In this document: piece after piece, positions 24,501 through 37,469 of the stretch
Numbering within the stretch: the stretch's first letter is position 1
Layout: every line of letters begins with the position of its first letter
Source: Phylloscopus collybita
Taxonomy: Eukaryota > Chordata > Aves > Passeriformes > Phylloscopidae
Assembly: GCA_027886175.1 (NCBI GenBank)
Contig: JAJNNQ010000075.1
Coordinates: forward strand, 56,729,001-56,793,000
Length of the DNA: 64,000 nucleotides
Direction of reading: 5' to 3'
Notes under the pieces: model-generated
Database searches by the model: none
What the model was told of the DNA's origin: nothing
The model's input: the letters and a program-made list of their open reading frames with translations, nothing else
Translations under genes and position numbers: made by a program

Positions 24501-25120
24501 TAAACTCTCCAAGGAGAAAAGTCCAAATATTTTTTTTTTTAAATCATACTAATGCTGATGGACTACTTGGAGGACCAAATTTAAGCTAAAAAGTTATTGA
24601 CTGCCATTGCAACTGAAAATTCTAAAATCATCATCTTCCATAAAATTGACCCACTATTTTAGTGTTTCTCTGGGATTTTTTCCTATCCATAAAAACGAGA
24701 CTTTACCAGTGAATTTCCTGAAATAATGCTGATATCAGGGGAAAATATTTTTATATTTATCTCATAGTTTTCTTTCCTTTCTTCATAGCAGCTCATACTG
24801 TGGAAATTGTTCAGAGCAAGGAATCAGGCAGGCAATGACTTTACCAGGTTGAAAAGTCTTATATTTGTGTTGAAGTGAGCTTCAAAGAATCTGAAATAGA
24901 AAACTTGCAGAATAGCTCCAAAGCCATAGCAAAACATTTTAATGCATTCCTGTTGCAAACGTACAAGTTGTATGTTTAATTCATTTTTGGCGGTCAGTGT
25001 ATTGAAAGCTGACCATATGCCTGCTATTACTTGTAACTCTTGTGTCTCCACCCACTAAAGACCACAGTAAAACTAAAATGAGACAGAGAGGCAGGGAATG
25101 ATCAAAGATAGAAGTACTTC
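21560..25120. other. Unique AT-rich sequence
   Basis: No transposon or exon is supported. Local short duplications occur at 22600-22690: tandem GCATAATTA units, then two copies of a TTGTTCATAC-containing phrase. ORFs such as 22893-23165 and 24824-25051 show no domain or conserved-looking sequence. Confidence 0.55.
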
Positions 25121-25124
25121 TGTA

Positions 25125-25435
25125 GAAGAGGATATTAGATTAGGCATCTTTAGCTTAGAGAAAAAAAGACCCAAAGGGATATGTTCTTGATGTATAAAAT
25201 AATAAAAGCCATGAATAAGGAGGCTAGGGAGCAATTAGACACTATTTTTGTAAAACAAGAACAAGGGGCATTAAATGAAATTATCATCCAGAAAATTTTC
25301 AGCAAACAAAGGGAAGTGCTTTTTCACACACTGCATAATTAAATTGCAGAACTCATTGCCATAGGATGCTGTGAAGGCCAAAGATAAAAATGGATTCCAA
25401 AAGGAATTAGAAATATGAAAAGAGATCCATCAAAA
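25125..25435 (+). mobile_element. Ancient CR1/L3-like LINE 3' end
   Basis: The order of phrases matches the 3' UTR and C-terminal part of an old amniote CR1/L3-type LINE that I recall. Examples are ACAAGAACAAGGGGCATTAA with ATGAAATTA following (about 25255-25282), a segment near CATAATTAAATTGCAGAACT (about 25334-25353), TTGCCATAGGATGCTGTGAA (about 25356-25375), and GGATTCCAAAAGGAATTAG (about 25392-25410). It is much more diverged than the avian CR1 copies elsewhere, consistent with greater age. Only the end of the element remains and the exact subfamily is uncertain. Confidence 0.8.
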
Positions 25436-25439
25436 CCAA

Positions 25440-28400
25440 AAATAAAAAACTCCAACTAACCAACAACAAAAAGGGATGGTACTCAGAAAACACCTCTACA
25501 TTGCAGTACCAGAAACTGTAATTCTGTGTTTGCCCTGTTCATATACTCTGCTTTTCCCAGGCTGCTGCTTCTGATGCATGTCAAGGAAAAGCAGGACATG
25601 TAATCTGTTCATAGTGAATAGATGGGCTTTTCTGGACACGCCTGCCTGAAAACACTTGAATGGAGGAAGCAGCAGGATCACTCTGATTTAAAACGTTTTC
25701 TTGTACCACCAGAGGTCTCCACCAGAAAACCATCTGGTCTCAGTCAGATGCAAGATTCTGGCATTTAGTATGGCTGTTTTGCTACAGCTACTAAACAAGA
25801 AACCAAGCAGATATGACCGGCCCTGACTTGTGGGCCAGACTTTCTTACCAAATCTCACTTTACTTAAGCCTGTTATAGCCATTATGTTAATATGACTGAA
25901 CAATCAAAATCTTACTTATTATGTCTGAATGATCAGGAGCCTCTGAGGAAAACACACAGACATATTCTGGATGTTTTGTCAACAAGAAAGAAGTGTAGAA
26001 CTTACACAAATTTAACGACCAAGTCAGTTCTTTGAGGTATTCCCATTTCAACCAAAACTCATTGTAGTGCTTTGGAGTCTTTCAGCCTCCTTTTAGAGAT
26101 TTTGAATCAAACCAGCAGCAATGATAAACATTGCTACAACTTAAACAGCCATGTCAGGATCAGTTAGAGCTATTTTTGTCATCTGATAAAAATAGGTTTC
26201 TTTACAGATTAATTTTCAGTATCTCCACACATTCTCTCTGAACTCATTAATGATTTAAGATTCCCAAAAAATCTAGAAAAAAGGCTATTTAATAAAAAAT
26301 ATAGAGAAATAAGACTGTTTGCTCCTAAAACAACCCAAAATAACCCTTCTGCACTTTATATTATCCCAGACCTTGACTTAAACTGAAAATTCTAAAAAGA
26401 AATTGATAATCTTAACAAAACCTAAAATTGTGGAGTTGTTCAGTAATTTCTTAAAATGGTCTTGGGATTTTTTTATCCTGAACTGTAGTCCTTCCAGGCT
26501 TGAGTGGACATATATATGGAGCTCTCACACATGAGTGTTTTTTTCATATCTAGCCCTTATTCCAAATGTTACCTATAGCTCCTGACTTTATATAGAAACA
26601 ATTACATAACTCTGCTTAGAAAGCATGGCAGGGGGGCAAGACCATTAAATAAATTAATCACAGGACTAGTAGTTAAAAAGGGACAGGACAAAGCTACCAA
26701 TTTAGCACTTGTCCACTTATTGTCAGAAAATTCTTCTGGTTTCAAGGTAGATGACTTTTATATCAACAAGTTTCCTAGCAATATCATCTTAAAAATCCTC
26801 TATTAGTCAGCCTCTCTCACAACCCTCAAACCAGCACAGAACATTTTAAAAATAACCAGAGAAGGCAGTCACAATTTTTGTTTCATGGACATCAGCTAAA
26901 ACTTGTAGATGAGAGGCTAGATACTGGTTAATTTAATTTACTTAAATGGAAGGTGGAATATTATATAGTTATAACAGATGAAAAGTATCTCAAATGTTCA
27001 ATTTCATCTTGAAAAGTTATTAAAAGTACCAGTAAAAGAAAGAGATCTGAAATCATTTAGATTTATGATAATACCTGCCAGCTGAATTTGTATGAATCTA
27101 CTTTACTGATTAAGTACCATTAGATACACTTAGCAATTGAAAACAAAACCATGCAAACTACCCTTAAAGAATATAGGCCATGTCTATCCTCAACTGATAC
27201 TTCCTCATAAGGCATTTTTATCACTGTTAAATAAGAGTCTGTTTGAAATACAGTGAGTAGATTAATGAGTTAGAGCTGGACTTTGACAAAGACAACTTTT
27301 GTATTCTGTACCTTAGAATTCTCCAATACTATCCCTGAGGAAGCCTCAGTACAAGTCAGCTATGTAGAACAAACTTGTAGAAGGCACAACTCAAGACAGA
27401 AAGTGCTAATGTATATCTGCTTCATGTAAATATTATACTCCCTGAACTAAGGCTAAAAATCAGGAAACTTCTTGAACATTGCCAAGAAACAGATAAGGAT
27501 ATTAAAAAAAAATTCTAAACTGTGTCTGTACTTTTAAGGATAGGAATTGATGCTATGGGTGAATAGTGTTTTGATGGATTAAATGTGTGTGAATGCACAC
27601 AACTGCAGAATCTCACAAACAGCTACGCTCTTCCACAGAATTTTACAGAAAAAGCATTACAGAGCAAGAGGAGACAGATTTCCAATGGAGGCAACAATTC
27701 TTGCAGGTGGAGAAATCTGTGGCTGTGTTTTGCAGTCACCAAAAGTAGGTTTAGAGATTACTTTAAAAACCCCTCTTACTGTGTCAAACAGCTTTACTGC
27801 TGGATTTGTTTCCTGCTTTTCCACAGCTATCAGAAATCCTTCTATATCACCCTTCTTTTTGACCTTAAACTCTTGGTGATCTCTGGCTACCCAAATAAAT
27901 TAATACACAGTCAAATTAAAGAGCTTCCCCATTTTTTTTTTAATGAGGGCATGAGACTCCTAGTGCAAATTAGACAGGGGTCATAATATTTTTTTCCCAA
28001 GCTATACGTAGTGCTGTTTGGAAACAATTGAAATAAACTTTTTAAATTATATCATTGTGTGCAGTCACTTCGCCAGAAAATAATCTTTTTCTTTTTTTCT
28101 GTGAGGCATATCGTGATGGAGGGAAACTCATGGGAGAGGCAGAAGTAGCTGAAAGTATTTTACTAACAAATTCTGGTATTTCATAGGAAATTCTCAAGTC
28201 ACTTTCAATCTTTTCTTACATAGCTTTGAATTTGTGTTTTGGGTTTGGTGGGGTTTTTTTGCATTTATGCAAAGGTTTTTGAAATACCTTTATTGTTTAG
28301 CCTTACCAGACACATTGCCGGGTCTAAGATATTTTAGCAGTCAGAGAGTCATTTTGTATTGCTATGTAGGACTTAAATTTATATTGCTTGTGATCTGGGG

Positions 28401-28670
28401 CTTTAAAATATGCACTATAAAGAGAAAGAAGAGTTAAGCTACAGTATTTTTTTTCAGATGCTTAGGCACCTTCTAGTTGGTTTTGTCACAATGTTCTTAA
28501 TTTTCTGAGTTGTATTCATAAAAACCTGCCTATATTTTGGATGTAGACAGAAAACACAATGAATTGAAATCTATATCACTTGAGAAGAAAAAGAAAGAAA
28601 TAAGGGGGAAAATGAGACACAATAAAAGTAATTGGAAATATTGTTGATGCCTTTTCCTGGTCTTAAACAT
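25440..28670. other. Unique AT-rich sequence
   Basis: No repeat family is named. Two overlapping plus-strand ORFs at 27583-27879 and 27585-27986 (98 and 133 codons, different frames) are the longest outside the repeats and the GC-rich tract. They have no recognisable domain, no consistent frame preference and a cysteine/aromatic-rich random look, so I do not call them genes. Confidence 0.5.
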
Positions 28671-28674
28671 TTGA

Positions 28675-29270
28675 GAGCCAGACATGGTTAAGGGATAAGG
28701 GGTTTTTACTTCGGTATTTTAATAAGGATCCTTATGGTGCACTGTTTTGCCAAGGTGGGATGTGCTGTAATGTACACACACGATAAATTGTGTATACAAT
28801 CTACAGAACTTACAAATTAACATGTCTGGCAAAGATGCTCCAATGAGAGGCTTGAAAAAATGGCGTGACATCCTCCCATCTGGAGGAATTTCCCTCTGGA
28901 TGGGGGAAAAAAAATCTCTAGTTTACAGGATATGTTCCAAAGGGGGCCTTGGTTTCTCAGGATAGTGTAGGGCTTTCCAGCCTCTAACTGGGAGGCCTTT
29001 TGGATGTTTGGTCTCCTGGCCTGAAAGAATACTAGGACTATGTTAAGTTATCAGACTTAGGGAATTGCAAGCATGCATGCTAAGGGTACTGAGGATACAT
29101 AAAAGGTATATAAAAGGCAAAAATCATATTGGCATCATTGTGACTTGAAAAAGTAACAGTCCTTTAAACAATCAAGTGTAGAGATTAACTTTTTGTCTCG
29201 CTCTACCCCGTAAGTGAGTAAGGCTGCCAATCTTCCCTTCCCAACTATTCCACACGGGAATTAATGGGAA
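28675..29270 (+). mobile_element. Possible LTR-type element (unassigned)
   Basis: The segment differs from its flanks in composition. It contains purine-rich phrases such as GGATGGGGGAAAAAAAATC and a duplicated TATA-like element (ATAAAAGGTATATAAAAGG) near 29099-29117. About 80 bases later comes a TTTTTGTCTCGCTCTACCCC segment near 29191-29210, reminiscent of the R/U5 part of avian LTRs. I cannot define TG...CA termini or a target duplication and do not recall the exact family. It may be an old LTR or unique sequence. Confidence 0.3.
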
Positions 29271-29274
29271 ACAC

Positions 29275-32200
29275 ATTATTCCTTTAGGCATTTGGAGAAT
29301 CATGTAAAATACTTATGCAGAGTTTTGCCTTGGGGCTTGTATGTTTGATATTACAACAAAATGCAGATCTACTCAGAGGTAGCGATTATATCCACTATTA
29401 AACAGTCCACAGACCTGGCCAGATTGAAACATTTATGTCACCAACATCCATGACCTGAGAGATAGTAATCTGTAAATAGGCAGATTATTCACTTTGCTTT
29501 TATGGGACATAGTATGTTTAATTTACACTTAGAAACACATTTAGAAAGTACATTAGTGAGAGCAACTTATAGATTACTTTCTTCACTTTAATAGTAATGA
29601 TAAGACTCTCTCCTGACTTAAGCTCTTCAATGTGTCTGCTTCGAAAACCTTCTTGGGAAACAGGCATACACAGGTTCTCTAAACTCAAGAACCATAACGG
29701 TCTGTAAGCCTGAAGTGACTGTGGGTAAGCTCCTAGCTATAAAAATGCTGAATGCTGGCTGCTTTTCATCAGCAAAGTGAAGTTACAGTTATAAAGCAAT
29801 CCTGAACACAAAAATACCCATAGGAGTCAGTGGGAGGTTTGGAACTGTACAACACAAACTTTACACCTCCAGTGAAATCCATCCTCACTACAGCTAGATT
29901 TTGTGTCTCTGAACGTGACTAGTATATGACACTAGCACAAAATTTCCTTCAACAGGGGCCAAAGCCATGTGATGGTGATTAAACATAATCAAACTATTAT
30001 ATTTTTGTTATTTCCACAAAAGTCAAAGTACGGACAAACCCACTTAGATAAATTGTGCAGTAGACATTCTGGATAGGATACTTCAGCTTGCTCTGATTCA
30101 CTGGCCTCTCTGAAAGGCAGATGGCAGAACAGTGTGATGAATACTTTTCTTCTTTAGAATCATGATTTCAAGTATCAATACACCTTAATGTTTATGTTCC
30201 TAATGTCTACTTATTTTTTTCTCTTTCTTTTGAAGAAGCAAGAAATTTTATTTGACATATAAGGAATCAGCATGTCTAAATAGAGCACTATTTTAATTTT
30301 TGTGCCATAAAACTCTATCTTAATCTGCAAGCAGATGAAATTATCTGAAGCTGCTGGAGGCATTAATGGGAGAGAAAATGAAATTAGGTGTACAAGAGAC
30401 AGTTTTTCAGAAAGAATACTGTTTCGCTAGGGTGCAGGTAGGTATTGAGATGGAGTGATAGAATAAAAAGCAACTGTAGGAGCCTAATCTTGAATATCCC
30501 ATACACTCAATTGCAAAGGCTTTCTAATGTGTGAGTAAACATAAAAATATAGACAGGGCTCACAAGATCTTCCTGAGGATATGGAAAAGAGTCAAAAGCT
30601 TGGGTTGCCCTAAATATCCATGAAACAGTTTCTCATATGAAACAAGTACTACTGGCCCTGAATAATTAATCAAAGCCATTTTGCTATAAAACCAAACATA
30701 AATGCAGATGTAATGAGGCCTTTAAGGAAATGTGCTTACATTGCCTTTAAAAGAAAATACTTATATTGCCACAGAAAAATGTTAGAGAGAACATGTAGGA
30801 GTACAAAATCCCACTGAGAAATTATAGGGCTTTTAATATAACACCATTTAACTAAGCGATATGAAAAGAAGCAGATAAAAAATGTAGACTGTGTAAATGG
30901 TGAAGATTGAGACAAGGACTTTTAATTAGAATTTGAATAAACAAAATGTAGGAATTGGAAGTGCAGGCTTGAAAAAGTAATACTTTTTATTTGGTCATCT
31001 ATATTACTCCATCATCACAATGTTCACTTTTCAGAGCTAATTTTCCTAAGAAGAAAGTATAAATGGAACATAACTATCATCGTTAGGCAAAAATTAAAGC
31101 ACTAGAGCTTCAAGTGGGAAAGGTGCATGTGTCTGTTTACACATTTAGATAAATACGTGTCATTTCAAAATTCAATATTACATTTTGGAGTACAGTTTTC
31201 ATTACTTTAATAAGTAGGCCTTGTGGAGAGAGCCATGAATTGGAGAATTTTCTCTCCCACAGCTCAAATAACTTCTCTATTTTCCCAGCTTTCCCCAGAA
31301 TTTCCCCACAAAATGCCATAAAGAATAGCAGTTCTGTGCATTGGTCACTTGACAAATCGCTTTACACAGCTTGTTGTTTTACCCACTCTTGTTTTGCTAT
31401 TTGAAGGAAGGCACTGAACCTTCTAGGCAATATGTTTAATTCTTAATTTAACTTTTGTGATTTTTAAAAAAGTTGTTTTAATAACTGTTTGAACTATTTC
31501 CACAAATTTACTGTGGGTATTTTGTAAATTTTTTCTTCCATCCTAGACTCTACCCTGCCTTTTGCCCAAAACCATCACATGATAAGGAAAATTCCACCCT
31601 ACAAACAGCAATTAAATGCTGTTTTGGGTATAAATAGCAAGTATAAGGGTGGGTAGAATTTCTTTAATTTCAATTCCTAAACATCCACTTTGTTTCCCTA
31701 TTTATCAAGCTTAACAAATATTTCTAGCTATAATTACTTCATGTCTGCTTTTATGGTGGCTCAAGCAAGAAATGCAGTAAATAAATTTCAGGAGCATCAG
31801 TAACTGCTTTCAGCATTTTGGCTCTCAGCAAATGTTCTGTCAGGCAAATAAGACAGATGATCTACTGTGTACCACTATCCTTGCATTTCCTATATTAGTG
31901 CCCTCTCTCACAGGTCAGAAGTTCTTCACAGTATTTCATAAAGACAGGGTTAAGTATGCATTTGCCTCCGTGCATCCTCCAGCTGCCTTAAAAAATTATT
32001 GATGATTATGTCAAGCTATTTAAAGAAGCAGTAAAGGAAGATTCACCTGTTTAGGCCTGTGCTTTACTCAAGAATGGATATGCTTTAAGAAGGAAAAAAG
32101 GCTTTGTTCTTGTCTTCTTTCCAGCCAAAGAGAACACCATGATCTATCAGTATTGGTATTTTTTTGTTTGGGTTGCTGGTTTTCATTGGTTTTTTTTCCC

Positions 32201-34845
32201 AAATTTTCCTGAGTGGGAAATACAAGTAATGTCTTTCTTTGAAAGGTAGTACATTATGGTCATTGTTATCAGGTCCTGATAAAACTGTGTGAAATTGCAC
32301 CAGGGATCCTGAAGGTGAGGATAATAGACTTATAAACAATGTCTCCATGTTTTGATAGACCAAGTATATTTCCTGTCCAAGCACTGAGATCTCAAGGCAG
32401 AAGCCATTGTTATATATACTGTGATTTTTATTTTTTTAATGAGGGAAGAAAAATAATTTCTAGTCCAAGCAATAGACTTTCAAATAACTATTTTTTTGCT
32501 TTTTTTTTTTTTTTTCTGTAGTTTGGTTTGGTTGCTTTTAAAGTCCAGCTAGGATTTCAGCTGTCTTTGTAACTAATAGTTGATTGAATGGTCTTAAAAC
32601 TAAGGCAAAATTATACACTTCAGTAAAAGAAGCACTATGCTGTCATAGTGTTCAGTTTCTTCCAAGAATGGTTTTAGGTTTTCTGACACTAAAATGTAGC
32701 AAAATTGTAGCTTGCAGATGAATAAGAAACATGTTTATAAATATAATTTTCAATCTCATTGAGAATAGCGGGTACAAAAGCACAGCTGTATAACAACTAA
32801 TAATTCGTGTAATGATGCTGTATTTTAAGAAAGATTTCCTCTTACAAGTGTTTTTAAAGTTGCTTTTATATATTATTCCCTCAAAAAGACATTATCTTTA
32901 TTTTGTCTGATTTCATATTAGATATATTTAAGTGGCATTGTAAAAAAATATGTAATATATACCAATATATGTTTATGTAAAATTTATTCACTATATAAGC
33001 TACTATTTCTTAAGCACATGAGATGAAAGCAGATGATTCCCTACAGATGGATGTCTCATGCTTACTAGATATCCCCCTGCATTCCTCTTGCCAGATGCAG
33101 AGACGGGTTTCCAGAGGTATTTTCCATTGTTTTCAGCTGCCTGGTAGCAGGTAGGTAACTCAAAAATATTCTTGGACACTCCAGAATCTTGTAAACGTGT
33201 CTAGAAAACATTTAGGCATATGATTCAATCCTATTAATAAAAAAACATATTGATAATTAGTTACATATATTCTTCATAGTTGATACATACACTGGGTCTG
33301 GGGTTCATGAGGTGAAATGCTTTTCAAAGGATAGATTTCAAAGGCCTAAACTTTCAATGAGTGAAAGCCTCATTTTATTCATTATCCAGAAATTAAAGAC
33401 AAGTTGCACACTTTGACCTCAATCAATTCCTGACTTAAAGGAGGAGTAGCTACATTTCCTGATTTATTTATTTAGCATTATTGGCTTTTCATTTTTTTTT
33501 AGGCATATGTATGTGTGAAAGAGAGACAGACAGAAATTATTCTATGTCTGTTATCTGAAAAAAAATTCCGATACTTGCCAAAGATCACCAAGAGATTGAG
33601 AGCAACATATGCAAAACCCTTTTGAAATGCAATAAAGGAAAAAGTACTTTCTGCCATGTATGCATGTAACCCTCTACAGGATGACTCTTCTTGGATATAA
33701 AGAGTAATATCAAAAGTTTGGCTTTTGTTTGAAAAATGAAAATACATTTCTTCATTAACTCCTGGAATACATTTTGTGGAGTGAGTATTTTGGTCTAGTA
33801 AGGTTGGTGTACTAGTTTCTGGAAGGAGAAAATTGTATTCTTCAAGACCTGTTTTGTCTGCAGATGAGAGGGAAATATGGAACAGCTGGAATGCTGTACA
33901 TAAAGAATAAAATATGTGTGCAGAGCAGAATTGACATGTGATTAGTGGGACTAGTAAAATGTATCAGTGAAATAAGAAAAACACTATGCATATAATCTGA
34001 CTTTTTTTTTTTTTTAATCAAGGAAAGAGATGTAGGCTTTGTTTTTTTCTTCCTTGCAGAAGAGGAAAACTAAATTCAAACACATTCTGCTACAGTATAA
34101 TAGTGAATGTATTGGGGTACCTTTACCACTAAATGCCTAAACTGGAATTCATCCAGCCAGGTCATTAGCAGGGGTGCTCAAAATATGTAATATAAATAAT
34201 TGTTACTGAGCAACTAGTCAAGTGACTTCATCACAGGGGTGTCCTGTGAAAAAAGAAGGTGATACTATTTAAGGTCTATAAAACAGAACACTACAAAGGC
34301 CATAAATGGATGGAATGTTTTGAGATATTCCTATAAACTCCTAACACCTGTCATAGCTAAGCCCTGTACTCATTTAATTAGGATTAAGTAAATTGGTGTA
34401 AGAATTCTTCTCAATAATATAATACTGGAATCTGCAGGTTGGAGAAAAGGCAAAGAGCTGGAATTTTCTCATACATTGTCAGTGAAAAGGGGTGGTACAT
34501 CATCAGGGCCCCTCTCTTAGTTTCATCAAGCAGACAGTTGAATCTGCAGCTGATATACAAGACTTATAAATGACATTGTATTTCAAATTACTTACAGGCA
34601 TTTAATGAGTATATATATATTGTTTTTAACAGGCTTTTCATCTTAGTATTGTTTTACAAGCTGGCTAATAAGGAATTCTATCATATGAAGATTTTAGTGA
34701 TGGTAGAAAATATTGAAATCCTAGAAAAGGAAAGGATGGGAATGAATCCTTCATATTCTATATTGGTGACTTGATTGATTGATGTTTGTGCCATATATCC
34801 TTGACATTAGGGATTTGCTTCTCAGTTGAGTAAGAATTGAGTAAG
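29275..34845. other. Unique AT-rich sequence
   Basis: About 5.6 kb without a recognised transposon. Exon-like splice pairs at 32253-32294 and 33095-33150 were considered but are not strong enough to call. T-rich runs occur near 32155-32200, 32495-32515 and 34000-34016. Confidence 0.5.
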
Positions 34846-34849
34846 GTCC

Positions 34850-35570
34850 TGTGCTGGTTTGAAAGCAAAACCAGTGAGACTCCCAGTCAGAGATACAATT
34901 TAATAGAAGAAGAGAGAGAGAAAAAAAGGTGAAATAAATGGAATAATACAACCTTACACCCTGTTGATCAGGGTGTTTGAAGCAGTCCGGAAGTCCTCCT
35001 GGAGCGGCAGATGTGGTTCTGCTGGAGCAGAGATGATCCTGAGAGAGAAGGGTCCAGTGATGATGAGAAGGGTCCAGTCTTCCTCCAGGAATCCAAATGA
35101 GATGTTCTTGTCAAACAGTGATTCCTGTAGAAACGTCTGGTAGCTCTTGTCTCCTCTGAGAGTTCAGTGGATAAAAGCTCCCTGTGATGTCCCAAACCCT
35201 GGACTATATCCAGGTGGGAATGCTTGGCTCCTCCCCCTGGGCGGAGCATCTCACAATGGGATGATCTCATTCTATGAGTCATGCAGTGGGTCCTTGATGG
35301 CCCATTAACCAGAGATAACTCCCGGAGGAAGTTATCTATGAGTCATGTGGCAAGGCATTGTTAGGCTCGTTAACAGAAGATAAGGAAAACACTGCCCCAC
35401 CTTGGCTCCAACGGCTCATGGGGATAGAATACATACCTTGGGCACAATTTTACATTGTAACCTAGGACAAGTCCTTAGTAAATTCCTTAGGTATATAATG
35501 AATTGTTTGGGTCAACCTACTTTACCATTTATTTAAAAAAATTACAAAAGCATCACCTCTAAACCCAGCA
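34850..35570 (-). mobile_element. ERVL-type LTR, apparently solo, minus strand
   Basis: Read on the minus strand, the element ends CTTTCAAACCAGCACA (at 34850), an LTR end that I associate with passerine ERVL-type LTRs. Upstream of this are an ATTAAA poly(A)-like signal near 34900 and promoter-like sequence: GGGGGAGGAGCCAAGC near 35225-35240, followed in the minus direction by GGATATAGTCC near 35200-35210. The other end is probably the TGCTGGGTTTAGAGG that begins at 35570, although a TGTTACTGG at 35582 is an alternative. No clear 5-bp target duplication is present (GGTCC on the left, ATTCC on the right), so boundaries are approximate. No internal retroviral sequence adjoins. The minus-strand ORF at 34968-35282 is a chance ORF within the LTR. 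Confidence 0.8.
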
Positions 35571-35589
35571 ATTCCAGTAACAATTCGGA

Positions 35590-36335
35590 GCCTGTTTTGG
35601 CTTAGAACCAGCTGCTCTTTTGCTGGTTATCCAGACATTCATGTAAGAGTTTTTGATGGAAATTGTTTTCTTCAAAATTTGAAGTCATATTTTCAGAATC
35701 AAATTTAATGCCTCATGGGTTTCACTTTGGGTCACTACATTCCTCTACCATCTTGATATAGTCCGAAGACAAGCGAAACTACTGAAATAATATTATACTT
35801 TTCTGAGTTGGTCAAAGCTCCATTATTTGCAGGGTGACTCATCTCATTCCTTGATCTCGTCCATTTTCTGGAAAAAAATTTTCATTGTGTCTGAAGTACT
35901 CAAGTGATAAATAGGACAGGGGCAGAAAATGGCAGGTAAAGGTGTAGAATCATGTATAAATGATGTTACAGATTACATTTATAATGCTGGGGTTTTTTTG
36001 TATTTTGTATCCATTCTTTTTACTATTATGCATTTATAATGTAATGGTGTCTAGAGAGCAACAGGCTTTGGCAAATATATAAAAATGACATTCCTTTGCT
36101 CAGAGACATGACTGTCTCAAAGAGACTGTGTAACAAGTGAATGCAACAAGCATATAGAATAAGGGCATAGCTGCTGAGGTGCTGTGAAGAGGTGGGAGGA
36201 GTAGGTTTTAAGCTAGTTGCAATGCTGTGCCAACACATTTTCTGCAAGTTCACTGTGTACCTGTTAAATTTCACTATACACAATTTATATATGTATCAGT
36301 TCAAGTCTCTGAAGTGCCTGTATCCTAATGCAGGC
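35590..36335. other. Unique sequence, nothing recognised
   Basis: About 0.75 kb between the LTR and the next CR1. No coding, RNA or repeat signal is identified. Confidence 0.55.
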
Positions 36336-36339
36336 AGCA

Positions 36340-37468
36340 TGGGGAGTTAACATGATGAAGGAGAGATCTATGTGTAGTTGTGGGCTGTGGTCCTCTTGGA
36401 GATGTGGTGGAATGGCTTCTGTGTCTGGAGTATTTCAATGAAGGAGGGGATATGGACTCCATAAGAGGTACAGGAGAAAAAACTTTAGGCAGGAATGTCC
36501 TTTTTCTAAGAGAGAATCTGGAGTGCATAGACCTTTGCCAGGATGGCCGAGGAACTGAGAGCTTATTTGCTAGAATTTTAAAAAACCCAAAAAACATGTA
36601 AAGGTGACATTAAAGTGGGTCTCTTCTATTGGCCATCTGAGCAGGGAAGAGTAGTGGATCAGGTCCGCTAGAAAAGAACAGCATTATTGTCACAAACATT
36701 GGAACTCATGGGGACTTTAGCTACCCCATATCTGCTGGAGAAACAGCACAGTAAGACATAAGCAATTCTAAAGGTTCCCAGAGTGCATGAGCAGTTACTT
36801 TGTCATCTGACTGATAGAAAAGATAACAGAAACGGTCCCTCATGCTCACCAGCAAGGAAACAGTCTCTGGGGATGTGAAGATGAAAGGCAGCCTTGGCTA
36901 CAATGACCACGAGGTGGGTAAGTTCAAGATCCCGAGAGCAGAGTGAAAAGCAAGCTCACAAGCCTGGACTTCAGGAGAGTATATTTTGGTCTCTCTCAAG
37001 ACCTGATTGGAAGGGGTCCATTGAATTGAGTCCTGAATGAAAAAAGGGGACTAAGAAAATTGGTTAATATTCAAAGATCACCTCTTCCAAGCTCAGGTTC
37101 ACTCTGAACAAATGCAAAGTCAGCCAAGTATGCAGGAAGGTTTGAATGAAAGAACAACGAGCTTCTAGCCAAATTAGCTGAAGGTACAGTGCAAAGAAAA
37201 TGGACTCAGGCTCTTGGTGGCACCCAATGACAGGAAAAAAGGCAAAGGACTGAAATACAGGTAGTTCCCTCTGAAAATCTGAAATCTGTGCGGGTATCTG
37301 AGCAGTGGCTCAGGTCACCCAGAAAGGTTGTGGAGTCTCCATCACTGGAAATACTCAGGGATTTTCTGGCCATGGTCCTGGGTAAGCAGGTGGCCCTACC
37401 TGAGCAGGAGGGTGGACGTCCAGAGTTCTCATTCAACCTCAAACAGTCTTTAATTTTGTGATTCTGCT
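36340..37468 (+). mobile_element. CR1 LINE with endonuclease region and internal deletion
   Basis: This copy begins inside the ORF2 endonuclease region: TCTTGGAGATGTGGTGGAATGG at 36397-36418, then a translated segment LECIDLCQDGRGTESLFARI in the plus frame near 36520-36580. It continues through AAAGGCAGCCTTGGCTACAA (about 36884-36903) and a linker with GGTTAATATTCAAAGATCACC (37062-37082) to about 37175. There it jumps directly to the 3' UTR, starting near the AATGACAGGAAAAAAGGCAA phrase (about 37227), with GGTTGTGGAGTCTCCATCAC at 37327-37346, and ends near TTGTGATTCTG (about 37456-37466). The whole reverse transcriptase is missing. It is inactive. Of the CR1 copies here it is the only one with endonuclease-region sequence. 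Confidence 0.92.
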
Positions 37469-37469
37469 T

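Noticed and set aside
27583..27986. Overlapping plus-strand ORFs of 98 and 133 codons
   Set aside because: They lie in different frames with no preferred frame, no recognisable protein, and no convincing splice or promoter context. Length is compatible with chance in 64 kb.
32253..32294. Exon-like 42-nt segment ending TGAAG/GTGAGG
   Set aside because: The acceptor has a poor pyrimidine tract and the segment is too short for its open frame to be informative, although its phase would be compatible.
33095..33150. Exon-like 56-nt segment with good acceptor and AGCAG/GTAGGT donor
   Set aside because: The only frame that would lead in phase into the candidate exon at 39338 contains a TAG, and nothing else supports it.
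34968..35282. 104-codon minus-strand ORF
   Set aside because: It lies wholly inside the ERVL-like LTR and is not a known retroviral coding region. It is a chance ORF within a repeat.
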